DNA of 64,000 nt from Streptomyces albicerus (GTDB taxonomy: Bacteria > Actinomycetota > Actinomycetes > Streptomycetales > Streptomycetaceae): assembly GCF_008905045.1 (NCBI RefSeq), contig NZ_VWMY01000017.1:78469-142468 (forward strand). Reading direction: 5' to 3'. A model generated the notes under the pieces. It was not told the DNA's origin, searched no databases, and saw nothing but the letters and a program-made list of their open reading frames with translations. Positions 18,001-25,025 of this stretch are shown here, piece by piece; the stretch's first letter is position 1; each line of letters begins with the position of its first letter. A program made the translations under genes and the position numbers.

Positions 18001-18065
18001 AGGCGTCCGCGGTCACGAAGAAGGCGACCCCGGCAAAGAAGACGACGCGGGCCCGCAAGGCCTGA
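15021..18065 (+). CDS. uvrA: Excinuclease ABC subunit A with Lys/Ala-rich tail
   Basis: UvrA is the dimeric ATPase that scans DNA for bulky lesions and loads UvrB. The 1014-residue protein has both ABC modules: FTGLSGSGKSSLAFDTIF and VTGVSGSGKSTLVND (Walker A), two LSGGEAQR signatures, and Zn-binding pairs CPECGRPI, CPECSG, CPTCEG, CENCSGDG and CEVCHG. The final 60 residues are a histone H1-like KKxxAKK tail rich in Lys, Ala and Thr, beyond the conserved core. I chose the GTG at 15021 (MADRLIVRG) with AAGAAAGG upstream; an in-frame GTG at 15009 is possible but overlaps that site. The promoter is of the damage-inducible class. A 20-bp hairpin ends the unit. Confidence 0.97.
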   Translation: MADRLIVRGAREHNLKNVSLDLPRDSLIVFTGLSGSGKSSLAFDTIFAEGQRRYVESLSSYARQFLGQMDKPDVDFIEGLSPAVSIDQKSTSRNPRSTVGTITEVYDYLRLLFARIGKPHCPECGRPITRQSPQAIVDKVLELPEGSRFQVLSPLVRERKGEFVDLFADLQTKGYSRARVDGETIQLTDPPTLKKQEKHTIEVVVDRLTVKEGAKRRLTDSVETALGLSGGMVVLDFVDLPADDPERERMYSEHLYCAYDDLSFEELEPRSFSFNSPFGACPECSGIGTRMEVDSELIVPDEEKSLDEGAIHPWSHGHTKDYFGRLIGALADALGFRTDIPFAGLPQRARKALLYGHKTQIEVRYRNRYGRERVYTTPFEGAVPFVKRRHGEAESDASRERFEGYMREVPCPTCEGTRLKPVVLAVTVMEKSIAEVSAMSISDCADFLGELRLDARDKKIAERVLKEVNERLRFLVDVGLDYLSLNRAAGTLSGGEAQRIRLATQIGSGLVGVLYVLDEPSIGLHQRDNHRLIETLVRLRDMGNTLIVVEHDEDTIKTADWIVDIGPGAGEHGGKVVHSGSLKELLDNDESRTGQYLSGKKSIPLPDIRRPRDPSRQLTVHGARENNLQDIDVSFPLGVLTAVTGVSGSGKSTLVNDILYTHLARELNGARSVPGRHTRVDGDDLVDKVVHVDQSPIGRTPRSNPATYTGVFDHVRKLFAETTEAKVRGYQPGRFSFNVKGGRCENCSGDGTIKIEMNFLPDVYVPCEVCHGARYNRETLDVHYKGKSIADVLNMPIEEAMHFFEAVPAISRHLRTLHDVGLGYVRLGQAATTLSGGEAQRVKLASELQKRSTGRTVYVLDEPTTGLHFEDISKLLTVLSGLVDKGNTVIVIEHNLDVIKVADWVVDMGPEGGAGGGLVIAEGSPEEIAGVPASHTGKFLREVLGAERVSDASQVKAPRGTVAKKAVAAKSTAKKTATARTTTAKAANNSATKKASAVTKKATPAKKTTRARKA

Positions 18066-18109
18066 GACGGGTTCGTACGCGTAAAGCCCGAGACGGGTTC
18101 GTACGCGTA
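18064..18109. repeat. 20-nt direct repeat overlapping the uvrA stop codon
   Basis: GAGACGGGTTCGTACGCGTA occurs at 18064-18083 and again at 18090-18109, identical in all 20 positions. The first copy includes the last two bases of the uvrA TGA. Confidence 0.85.
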
Positions 18110-18180
18110 CGGAAGCCCCGCACGGCAGGCGGCCCAGCCTCGGCACCCTGCCGGGCGGCACCGCCCCGTACGTCACGCAC

Positions 18181-18225
18181 AACGCGCCGTGCCCCACGGG
18201 AACTCCCCGTGGGGCACGGCGCGTT
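18181..18225. terminator. Bidirectional terminator between uvrA and the YceI gene
   Basis: AACGCGCCGTGCCCCACGGG (18181-18200) pairs perfectly with the sequence at 18206-18225 across a 5-nt loop: a 20-bp stem without mismatch. It lies 115 nt after uvrA and 6 nt after the YceI stop, so it can serve both convergent genes. Confidence 0.88.
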
Positions 18226-18231
18226 GCAAAG

Positions 18232-18804
18232 TCAGCCGCCCTGCCCCTGCGGCTCGACGAACTGCATGTCCAGCTGAATCTTGACGACGTCACCGAGCAT
18301 CCCGCCGCCGAAGTCCAGACCGTAGTCGCTGCGCCGGATCTCGCCGGTCGCCTCGAAACCGGCGTGGTTGCGGTTGTCGACGACGGATTCCACCACGCCG
18401 CCGAACTCCACGGCGAGCGTCACCACCCGCGTCACCCCGCCGATGGTCAACTCGCCCTCCATCGACCACTCCTCGTCCTTCCCGAAGACGCGAGTGGACC
18501 GATAGGTCATCGTCGGGCGGCTCGCCACGTCGAGCAGCTCGGGGGAGATGGTGTGTGCGTCACGGTCGGCGTTGCCGGTGTCGATGGAGGCCAGATCGAT
18601 CTCGGCGCTCACCCTGACGTCGTCGGCCGACTCACCCACGTACAGCTCCGCCTTCACATCCCTGAAGCGGCCCCGCACCTTGGCGATGCCGAGATGCCGG
18701 ATGGTGAAGTTCACGGCGGAGTGGAAGGGGTCGAGCTCCCAGTCGCCGGGGAGCAGTGGCAGAGCGGAAGTGGTCGCAGCGGTCGGGGAGTTGTCGTTTG
18801 TCAT
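18232..18804 (-). CDS. YceI family lipocalin-like protein
   Basis: The 190-residue protein contains PGDWELDPFHSAVNFTIRHLGIAKVRGRF, the YceI entry strands (split here as W-x-LDP-x-HS and FTIRHLG), SIDTGNADRDAHTISPELLDV, and a closing strand DVVKIQLDMQFV. YceI proteins are beta-barrel, polyprenoid- or amide-binding lipocalin-like proteins, some secreted and others cytoplasmic; this one has no signal peptide. Its job in streptomycetes is not established. The ATG at 18804 is favoured; a GTG 9 nt upstream is in frame. It diverges from a helix-turn-helix regulator, with only 101 nt between the two starts, which suggests that regulator may control it. Confidence 0.88.
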   Translation of the reverse strand: MTNDNSPTAATTSALPLLPGDWELDPFHSAVNFTIRHLGIAKVRGRFRDVKAELYVGESADDVRVSAEIDLASIDTGNADRDAHTISPELLDVASRPTMTYRSTRVFGKDEEWSMEGELTIGGVTRVVTLAVEFGGVVESVVDNRNHAGFEATGEIRRSDYGLDFGGGMLGDVVKIQLDMQFVEPQGQGG

Positions 18805-18905
18805 GGGCCCCACTGTGTGAGAGATGCCGGACGCGAGGGAGACCGGGCTGAGACTGGTAGTGACAGGGCCACGATCCGATGCTCCTGCGTTGGTACGTTC
18901 AGAGG

Positions 18906-19760
18906 GTGAGCGACAACGAGTTGGGCACCTTCCTGCGCACGCGCCGCGAGGCGGTCACTCCCGCCGAGGTGGGGCTGCCCACCGGGCCCCGCCGTCGCAC
19001 GCCGGGGCTGCGCCGCGCCGAACTGGCCACGCTGGCCGGGATCAGCGTCGAGTACCTCACCCGGCTCGAACAGGGCCGCGACCGCAATCCGTCACCCCAG
19101 GTGCTCGGCGCCGTGGCGGACGCGCTGCGGCTGGCCGTGCCCGACCGAATCCTGCTGCGCCGCCTGTCGAAGGAGTCGGGTGACGACGCCGTGCTGTGCT
19201 CGGCGGGGATGGCGCCGAGCCGCACGGTGCGCCCCACCACGCGTGCCCTGCTGGACCGGCTGGAGCCCACCGCCGCCGTGCTGCTGAACTGGCTCGGCGA
19301 TGTCCTCGCGTACACGAGCGGCTATCAGCGGATCGTGGCACCCCTGGGGCTGCTCGACGGTGTGCACCCCAGCACCATCCGGTACGTGTTCATCGACGAG
19401 CGGGCGCGAGCCGCCTTTCCGGACTGGGACCGCATGGCCGACGAACAGATCGCTGTCCTCAAGCACGAGGCTCCGAGCAGCGACCCTTATGTGGCCGCGC
19501 TGGCCGACGAGTTGACGATCACCGCCGGAGCCGTGTTCGCCGACCGGCTGGCCGCCGCACCCGTCATGCCCCGGCGGACCGGGGCCGAGCGCATCGCCCA
19601 CCCCGAAGCCGGCCCGCTGCGCCTCGCCTACGAGACGCTCGCCCTGCCGGACGACGGCCAGCGCCTGGTCGTCTATCTGCCCGCCGACGACGCAACCGCC
19701 TCCGCGCTCGACCGCCTCAACGGCCGTCAGCCCGGCGCGCTTCGGGCGGTCAGCGGCTGA
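18906..19760 (+). CDS. XRE-family regulator, MmyB-like ligand-binding domain
   Basis: Residues 1-80 hold a helix-turn-helix (RRTPGLRRAELATLAGISVEYLTRLEQGRDR), and the rest matches the MmyB-like PAS-type domain (LLNWLGDVLAYTSGYQRIV and YVFIDERARAAFPDWDRMADE), which in characterised members binds a small hydrophobic ligand. The family often regulates an adjacent divergent oxidoreductase or metabolic gene; here the divergent neighbour is the YceI gene. The GTG at 18906 begins the conserved MSDNELGTFLR-type N-terminus. AGAGG touches the GTG, too close for a ribosome binding site, so either the message is leaderless or the in-frame ATG at 18879 is used. Confidence 0.88.
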   Translation: MSDNELGTFLRTRREAVTPAEVGLPTGPRRRTPGLRRAELATLAGISVEYLTRLEQGRDRNPSPQVLGAVADALRLAVPDRILLRRLSKESGDDAVLCSAGMAPSRTVRPTTRALLDRLEPTAAVLLNWLGDVLAYTSGYQRIVAPLGLLDGVHPSTIRYVFIDERARAAFPDWDRMADEQIAVLKHEAPSSDPYVAALADELTITAGAVFADRLAAAPVMPRRTGAERIAHPEAGPLRLAYETLALPDDGQRLVVYLPADDATASALDRLNGRQPGALRAVSG

Positions 19761-19821
19761 CGCCGGTATTCGTGAAGGTCGACTCGTAGAGGTCGCCGAA
19801 TAGGCGAACGGCTCGCGCCCT

Positions 19822-20733
19822 TCAGAAGGCACCCATCTCATGGGCATACGGCGGTTCCGCGCCCGCCCGCGAGCAGGTGATCGCCGCGGCCCGGGCGGCG
19901 AACCGCAGCAACTCGTCCCAGCCGTCCGCGCCCAGGTCCGCCAGCGCCGCCCCGGACAGCGCGTCGCGGGCGGCGAGGCCGTGCAGCAGCGCGGCGTTCA
20001 CCGTGTCGCCCGCGCCGATCGTGTCCACCACGTCGACCGGTTCGCCCGGCACGGCGTACTCCGCGCCGTCACGGGTGAAGGCGGTCAGCCCGTCCCCGCC
20101 GTGCGTCACGACGACGGCCGAAGGGCCCGAGGCCAGCCACTCGCGCGGAGTGCCGCCGAGCCATCGCGCGTCCTCCTCGGACAGCTTGAGCAGCGACACC
20201 GACGGCAGCCAGTTCTTGAACCGGGCCCGGTAGGCGTCCGCGTCCGGGATCAGCACCGAGCGGATGTTCGGGTCGAGCGCGGTGAACACGCCCCGCGCGG
20301 ACGCGACCCGCATCAGCTCCTCGTACGCGCTCGCGCCCGGCTCGAGAACGAGCGAACAGGTACCGAACGACACCGCCCTTGTCCCGTCCGGGAGTTGGGA
20401 GGGCGCCGAGAACAGCCGGTCCGCCGTGCCCTCGACGTAGAAGGAGTAGGCGGCCGAGCCGTCCGCGCCGATCGACGCGACGGCGAGGGTCGTCGGCTCG
20501 GCGCCCCGCTGCACGGACGACACAGCGACGCCCGCCTCGCGCAGCCCGCCGAGCAGGGCCTCGCCGAAGGCGTCGGACGAGATCCGCGAGCAGAAGGCCG
20601 CGGGGGAACCGAGCCGCCCCAGCGCCACGGCCGTGTTGTACGGGCCGCCGCCGCGGCGCGGGTCGAGCCCCGCGAGCGCGCCCGCTTCCCTCGGCACCAG
20701 GTCGATCAGGGCCTCACCGGCGACGACGATCAC
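19822..20733 (-). CDS. PfkB family carbohydrate kinase, fructokinase-like
   Basis: The 303-residue kinase starts VIVVAGEALIDLVP and has RGGGPYNTAVALGRLG (PfkB signature 1 region) and VDTIGAGDTVNAALLHG (signature 2: catalytic Asp, anion-hole Gly-Ala-Gly). It should phosphorylate a sugar at the expense of ATP; fructose is the most common substrate in this sequence group, but that is inferred. The GTG at 20733 overlaps the TGA of the upstream lacI-type gene by 4 nt (GTGA), a translational coupling sign, and GAAAGGA is 8 nt upstream. The pair forms a regulator-kinase operon with no transporter of its own in the window. Confidence 0.88.
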   Translation of the reverse strand: MIVVAGEALIDLVPREAGALAGLDPRRGGGPYNTAVALGRLGSPAAFCSRISSDAFGEALLGGLREAGVAVSSVQRGAEPTTLAVASIGADGSAAYSFYVEGTADRLFSAPSQLPDGTRAVSFGTCSLVLEPGASAYEELMRVASARGVFTALDPNIRSVLIPDADAYRARFKNWLPSVSLLKLSEEDARWLGGTPREWLASGPSAVVVTHGGDGLTAFTRDGAEYAVPGEPVDVVDTIGAGDTVNAALLHGLAARDALSGAALADLGADGWDELLRFAARAAAITCSRAGAEPPYAHEMGAF

Positions 20734-21779
20734 GAATCGGATCCTTTCTCGGGGCAACCGCAAGAGGTGCGGTGCACGAAGGCGGAGGGCAGCCGGACGG
20801 TACGGGCCTCACGGCCGGGGGAGTCCAGCCGGTCCAGCAGCAGCCGTACGGCCCGGGCCCCGATCTCCTTGCTGGGCTGGGAGATCGCGGTGAGCCTGGG
20901 CGAGAAGAGGTCCGCCCAGGAGAAGTCGTCGAAGCAGCACAGTGCCAGGTCGTCCGGCACTGAGAGGCCCTTCTCGCGCACGGCCCGCAGCGCGCCGATG
21001 GTCATCGCGTTGTTGGCGGTGACCAGCGCCGTCGGCGGTGCCGGCAGGGACAGCAGCGCGTCGGTGGCGCGCTCGGCACCCGCCGCCTCGGAGTTCCCGG
21101 AGACCACGAGACGCTCGTCGTAGGGGAAGCCCGCGTACGCCAGGCCGAGCCGGTAGCCGGAGATCCGCTCGCTCGTCGTGCTGAGCCCCGGCAGGCCCGC
21201 GACCAGGCCGATCCTCTTGTGACCGAGCTCGGCGAGATGCCTGACCAGGAGCGCGACGGACTCGGTGTTCTCCGCGCACACCTGGTCGAACACGAAACCG
21301 GGCGCCGCGCCGCCGTCGGCCGGGCGGTCGCCGTCGACCAGCCGGTCCAGGAACACCGTCGGTACGTCGTGCCGCCCGAGGTAGCCGAGCAGCTCCTCCG
21401 GATGCACGGAGGGCGCGACGATCATGCCGTCCACCCGCCGCTCGTGCAGAAGCTGGACCACCTTGCGCTCATGCGCCGGATCGTCGTGCGGGTCCGCGAT
21501 CAACAGGCTGTAGCCGCGCTCCAGGGCACCCGCCTCCACGCCCTGCAGGATCTCCGTGAAGTACGGGTTGCTGATCGCCGACACCGCGAGCCCGATCGAC
21601 CGCGTACGCGAGGTGACCAGGGATCTGGCCAGCGTGTTCGGTGTGTAGCCGAGCTCGTCGATGGCGTCGAGCACGGCCTGGCGCGTGGCCGGCCGCACCG
21701 GGCGCGTGTCGTTGAGCACGTGCGACACCGTCGCGACGGATACGCCCGCGCTCCGGGCCACGTCGACCATGGTTGCCAT
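20730..21779 (-). CDS. LacI family transcriptional repressor
   Basis: The 349-residue protein starts MATMVDVARSAGVSVATVSHVLND, the LacI/GalR helix-turn-helix and hinge region (hinge helix near TPNTLARSLVTSRT), followed by a periplasmic-binding-like sugar sensor (IGLAVSAISNPYFTEILQGV, VPTVFLDR, FDDFSWADLFSPRLTAI). It should repress sugar-uptake or catabolic genes until an effector sugar binds. The strong RBS GAGGGAGGGAGC precedes the ATG. It is translationally coupled to a PfkB kinase. Three contiguous operator-like units 70-105 nt upstream suggest autoregulation. Confidence 0.93.
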   Translation of the reverse strand: MATMVDVARSAGVSVATVSHVLNDTRPVRPATRQAVLDAIDELGYTPNTLARSLVTSRTRSIGLAVSAISNPYFTEILQGVEAGALERGYSLLIADPHDDPAHERKVVQLLHERRVDGMIVAPSVHPEELLGYLGRHDVPTVFLDRLVDGDRPADGGAAPGFVFDQVCAENTESVALLVRHLAELGHKRIGLVAGLPGLSTTSERISGYRLGLAYAGFPYDERLVVSGNSEAAGAERATDALLSLPAPPTALVTANNAMTIGALRAVREKGLSVPDDLALCCFDDFSWADLFSPRLTAISQPSKEIGARAVRLLLDRLDSPGREARTVRLPSAFVHRTSCGCPEKGSDS

Positions 21780-21848
21780 GGGCGAGCTCCCTCCCTCGCC
21801 CGTGCCGGGCGTTGTCCCGGTCGGACCGTACCCGATCCGAGGAGAGAC

Positions 21849-21884
21849 GTAAACGCTTACGTAAACGTTTGCGCAAGCGTTTAC
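21849..21884. promoter_or_regulatory. Array of three contiguous 12-bp LacI-type operator units
   Basis: GTAAACGCTTAC (21849-21860), GTAAACGTTTGC (21861-21872) and GCAAGCGTTTAC (21873-21884) lie end to end without spacers. Each is a near-palindrome with the central CG typical of LacI-family sites. Degenerate half-sites (GTTTACGC, TTTACGC) continue to about 21920. The array is about 70 nt upstream of the lacI-type start, so it is probably its autoregulatory operator. Confidence 0.7.
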
Positions 21885-21945
21885 GTCTCCCTGCAGGTGT
21901 TTACGCGGGGGATTTACGCCGGGGTCTACTCGGCCCCTCGGCCCT

Positions 21946-22893
21946 TCACTCCCAGTCCCACCCGATCCCCACGATCCCCGACCGCACCCGTTGCTCCACC
22001 ATGTGGACCGACCGGTGGCGGCCGCTCAGGGGCAGTTCCTGACGGCCGCTGCGGGGTGCCGCCGCCGAGTGCTGGGTGAATCGGTGGCAGCGCACGGGCA
22101 GCGCGTCCTGGGCGAACCGCACCTGGAGGGCGTACTGCCCGCCGGAGAGGCTGAACCCACGGACGTACTCGCTGGACGCGCCGGCCGTGCCGTCCTCGAC
22201 GCCGTAGCGGAACAGGAAGGTGTCGCCCACCCGCAGCCGTGTGTCGAAGAGCAGCTCGGCCACGAGCACACCGGTGTCGTGGTGCCAGAGCACGCGTCCC
22301 GTGCGGCAGTTCTCCAGGGCGTGCACCACCATGTGCTCCGGGGCGCAGCCGGGGTCGCCGTGGTGGATGGCCACATAGCGGTCGATGCCGTCCCTTTGGG
22401 CGCGCACTATGTGCTGGGAGTCGCGCCCCAGCAGTTCGCGCCGGGTGCCGATCCGTACGCGTTCGTGGTGGCCGAGGATGTGCAGTCCGCCGTCGAGCGG
22501 TGAGTCCAGTTCGGTCAGCAGCTTCTCCAGGGCGCCGGAGGCCTCGACCAGGGAGCGGTACGAGCGGGCCGCCGGGCGTTCAGAGTCGGGGCCCTCGTCG
22601 TCCTTCGCGAGCAGCCTGATCAGCGACTCGTCCGGCAGCTGGAGTATCTCCTCCAGGGCGCGTACGGCCCGCAGCGACTCGGGGCGCTGGGGCCGCCGGG
22701 CGCCCTGCTGCCAGTAACTCAGGCTCGTCACACCGACCTTGACCCCGTACCGCGTCAGATGGTGCTGTACGCGCTGCAGTGGCAGTCCACGGGCGGCGAT
22801 CGCGGCACGCAGGGCGACATGGAAGGGACCGTCGCTCAGAGCCGTCTCCAGTTCCGCCGTGGCGACTTCCGCGTGCTCTGTGCCGTGCCGCAT
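21946..22893 (-). CDS. Helix-turn-helix regulatory protein of a Streptomyces-type family
   Basis: The 315-residue protein begins MRHGTEHAEVATAELETAL. Residues 25-90 are helix-turn-helix-like (HVALRAAIAARGLPLQRVQHHLTRYGVKVGVTSLSYWQQGARRP), close to XRE folds. The C-terminal two thirds (HERVRIGTRRELLGRDSQHIVRA, RYVAIHHGDPG, VLVAELLFDTRLRVGDTFLFRYGV) form an unassigned beta-rich domain. It probably regulates transcription, but no target or effector is known to me. I chose the ATG at 22893, which has GAAAGGCC upstream and begins the conserved part; longer readings are low-complexity. A TGTGA-N4-TCACA repeat sits directly upstream of the start. Confidence 0.8.
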   Translation of the reverse strand: MRHGTEHAEVATAELETALSDGPFHVALRAAIAARGLPLQRVQHHLTRYGVKVGVTSLSYWQQGARRPQRPESLRAVRALEEILQLPDESLIRLLAKDDEGPDSERPAARSYRSLVEASGALEKLLTELDSPLDGGLHILGHHERVRIGTRRELLGRDSQHIVRAQRDGIDRYVAIHHGDPGCAPEHMVVHALENCRTGRVLWHHDTGVLVAELLFDTRLRVGDTFLFRYGVEDGTAGASSEYVRGFSLSGGQYALQVRFAQDALPVRCHRFTQHSAAAPRSGRQELPLSGRHRSVHMVEQRVRSGIVGIGWDWE

Positions 22894-22906
22894 GCAGGGG
22901 CCTTTC

Positions 22907-22920
22907 TGTGAATGCTCACA
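22907..22920. promoter_or_regulatory. TGTGA-ATGC-TCACA inverted repeat upstream of the HTH gene
   Basis: Perfect 5-bp arms 14 nt before the start codon of the minus-strand regulator at 21946-22893, overlapping its GAAAGG ribosome binding region. The position suits an autoregulatory site; the spacing (N4) differs from the N6 of a CRP box. Confidence 0.4.
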
Positions 22921-22965
22921 ACGGCTGGTCGGGCCGTTCGCGCTGTTCGGAGGGGGCCACCCGGT

Positions 22966-22998
22966 CGGCGTACGGGGGATGTTCACATCCGTACGCCG
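22966..22998. terminator. Hairpin downstream of the receiver gene
   Basis: CGGCGTACGG (22966-22975) with ATGT pairs with ACATCCGTACGCCG (22985-22998) around TC, with a 3-nt bulge of G. It is 125 nt past the stop of the minus-strand receiver gene and upstream of the next regulator, so it may be a terminator or a regulatory stem-loop. Confidence 0.4.
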
Positions 22999-23122
22999 TG
23001 GTTCCCGGCCCAAGTCACCCCGCATTGAAGCGTGTTGATCAGGCCCGGACAACACTTGATGCGCAACCTCGCTGTCCGGACGCGCTCCGTCACTCCTCGC
23101 CGCCCGGCTCGCGGCGTTCGCC

Positions 23123-23473
23123 TCACGAGCCCAGCAGGTCCCGGATGGCGCGCGCGGACAGCGTCGATTTGTGCAGGAAGCCGCGGGCGGGACTGGCCGC
23201 CACCAACTCCTGGAAGTCCTCCAGGGAGTGCGTCGAGATGAGGATCACCGTGGGCACGGAGGCCGCGAGCCGTCCCACCACATCGAGGCCGTTCTCGCCG
23301 TCCAGGTCGAGATCGACGAGGGCGACGTCCGGGGTCAGTTCCCGCGCCCGCGTGACCGCCTCCGCGCCCGTCGAGGCGACGCCGACGACCTGAATCCCGC
23401 CGCGCTCCAGCAGGGCGCGCGCGGCCTCCAGGAACCGGGCACTGTCATCGACGATGAGACAGCGCATGGACAT
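23123..23473 (-). CDS. Stand-alone response regulator receiver domain
   Basis: The 116-residue product is a CheY-like receiver with nothing after it: acidic pair DD (9-10) in RCLIVDDS, phospho-acceptor Asp54 in VALVDLDLDG, Ser/Thr at 80-81 (LISTHS) and Lys102 (FLHKS). No DNA-binding output is present, so it must act through protein contact or as a phosphate sink. It diverges from the solute-binding lipoprotein/histidine kinase operon, whose kinase is its obvious partner. ATG codons at 23473 and 23467 are both usable; GGGAAGC lies upstream of the first. Confidence 0.87.
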   Translation of the reverse strand: MSMRCLIVDDSARFLEAARALLERGGIQVVGVASTGAEAVTRARELTPDVALVDLDLDGENGLDVVGRLAASVPTVILISTHSLEDFQELVAASPARGFLHKSTLSARAIRDLLGS

Positions 23474-23505
23474 ACGCCCAGCTTCCCAACCAGCTGACAC
23501 ATTGG

Positions 23506-23525
23506 CTTTCCGGCTAGCAGGAAAG
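23506..23525. promoter_or_regulatory. 20-bp palindrome in the divergent regulator/lipoprotein promoter
   Basis: CTTTCCGGCTAGCAGGAAAG has perfect CTTTCC/GGAAAG arms and an inner GCTAGC palindrome; only one central pair (G/A) breaks symmetry. It lies 33 nt from the receiver start and 121 nt from the lipoprotein start, a plausible operator for the NarL-type regulator at 28345. Confidence 0.5.
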
Positions 23526-23645
23526 TGCTCAGGTCCCATGCCGGAAAACTTCCTTCGTGCTTACGGAGCGCAGCTATGGGTCACGCGCGGTAGCATGTCG
23601 CTGCCCTGGGGTGACCGTGTCCTGTCGGTCTGGTGGGGGTGCGCG

Positions 23646-25025
23646 ATGGAGAAGCCCAACAGGAAAGCCGGGATGTTCCGGACACGCCGCGTGGTCCTCG
23701 CGGGAGCGCTGTCCACCGCCCTGCTGGCCGCCGGCTGCGGCGGTGACGGGGACGACGGCAAGCGCTCCGGGACGCGCGGCGACACCACGTGCGACGGCAA
23801 GCTCGAAGGCACCGCCGACATCACCGTGTGGTTCCACGCGGGCCCGAGCGGAGAGCTCAACACGCTGCGCCGTCAGGTCAAGGACTTCAACGCCTCACAG
23901 AAGAGCGTGCGGGTCGAGCTGATCACACTGCCCCAGGAACGCCCGTACACGGATCTGGTCGAGTCCGCGGCCGCCAGCGGCGAACTGCCGGACCTTCTCG
24001 ACTTCGACGGTCCGAACCTCTACAACTACGCCTGGTCCGGCAAGTTGAAGCCGATCGACTCCTGTGTGCCCGAGAGCGTGAAGTCCGATCTGCTGCCCTC
24101 GATCCGCAAACAGGGCACCTATGCGGGCCGGTTGTGGGGCGTCGGCACCTTCGACTCCGGACTCGGCCTCTATGTACGCCCCTCCGTCCTGAAGAAGGCC
24201 GGCATCCGTGTCCCGAGTGGTCCGGACGATGCCTGGACGGCCACCGAACTGACCGGGATCCTGCGAAAGCTGCGCAAGGAGGGCTACGAAAAACCCCTCG
24301 ATCTGATCATCAACGACTCGGCCGGGGACGACGAGTGGAACACGTACGGCTTCGCGCCCGCCATCTGGTCGGCAGGCGGCGACCTTCTCGACCCGAAGAC
24401 CCACCGCACCGCGGAGGGCTTCCTGAACGGGGCCGAGGCGGTCGGGGCGATGACCACCATGCAGGGGTGGGTCAAGGAAGGCATGGTCGACCCGAACAAG
24501 GACGGCAAGGCGTTCACCGAGGGGCGCAGTCCCATCTCCTGGGTGGGGCACTGGATGTACGGCGAGTACACCGAGGCGTTCCCCGACGACGTGAAGATCG
24601 TCCCGCTGCCCGACTTCGGCAAGGGGACCGTCACCGGGATGGGCTCCTGGCAGTGGGGCGTCACGGCGAGCGCCACCGACGGGGACGCGGTGTGGCGGTT
24701 CGTCGCCTACCTCCTGAAGCCGCGGGAGGTGAGCCGGATGACCCAGGCCAACGGTGCGATCCCGGCGACGGACAGTGCCGTCGAGCTCTCACCGAGGTTC
24801 GCCGAAGGCGGCGCCGAGCGCCTGTTCATCGAGCAGTTGAAGAGCGGTATCGCGCGACCGCGGACGCAGACGCCTGCCTATCCGGCGGTCTCCCAGGCCT
24901 TCTCGCGGGCCTACGGCGAGATCATGGTGAGAGGCGCTCCGGTGAAGGCCGCGCTGGACGAGGCGGTCCGCCGGATCGCCAAGGACCTGGCCGATCACCA
25001 GGGTTACCCGTCGGCCGGGCCATGA
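23646..25025 (+). CDS. Extracellular solute-binding lipoprotein (family 1) linked to a kinase
   Basis: The 459-residue protein starts with a lipoprotein signal (RTRRVVLAGALSTALLAAGC, lipobox LAAGC, Cys31; the RR pair leaves Tat export possible). The mature part is a sugar-type ABC substrate-binding protein: ITVWFHAGPSGELNTL, LPDLLDFDGPNLYNYAW, GRLWGVGTFDSGLGLYV, WVGHWMYGEY. It should bind an external ligand, likely a carbohydrate. No ABC permease or ATPase adjoins it; instead the stop codon overlaps the start of a sensor kinase (ATGA). It therefore probably serves as a ligand-presenting subunit for signalling and not for uptake. The start at 23646 has GGTGGGGGTG upstream. Confidence 0.9.
   Translation: MEKPNRKAGMFRTRRVVLAGALSTALLAAGCGGDGDDGKRSGTRGDTTCDGKLEGTADITVWFHAGPSGELNTLRRQVKDFNASQKSVRVELITLPQERPYTDLVESAAASGELPDLLDFDGPNLYNYAWSGKLKPIDSCVPESVKSDLLPSIRKQGTYAGRLWGVGTFDSGLGLYVRPSVLKKAGIRVPSGPDDAWTATELTGILRKLRKEGYEKPLDLIINDSAGDDEWNTYGFAPAIWSAGGDLLDPKTHRTAEGFLNGAEAVGAMTTMQGWVKEGMVDPNKDGKAFTEGRSPISWVGHWMYGEYTEAFPDDVKIVPLPDFGKGTVTGMGSWQWGVTASATDGDAVWRFVAYLLKPREVSRMTQANGAIPATDSAVELSPRFAEGGAERLFIEQLKSGIARPRTQTPAYPAVSQAFSRAYGEIMVRGAPVKAALDEAVRRIAKDLADHQGYPSAGP

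Noticed and set aside
15063..18293. Very long minus-strand open frame (over 1000 codons) opposite uvrA
   Set aside because: It is the antisense of a certain gene, low in plausible protein features (Val/Asp/Leu/Gly runs), with no ribosome binding site; high GC causes such frames.
22907..22920. CRP-binding site
   Set aside because: The TGTGA/TCACA arms are separated by 4 nt; the CRP consensus needs 6.
23628..23652. CTGTCGGTCT upstream of the signalling lipoprotein
   Set aside because: Part of the decamer fits the damage motif, but no TASNNT hexamer follows at 7 nt.
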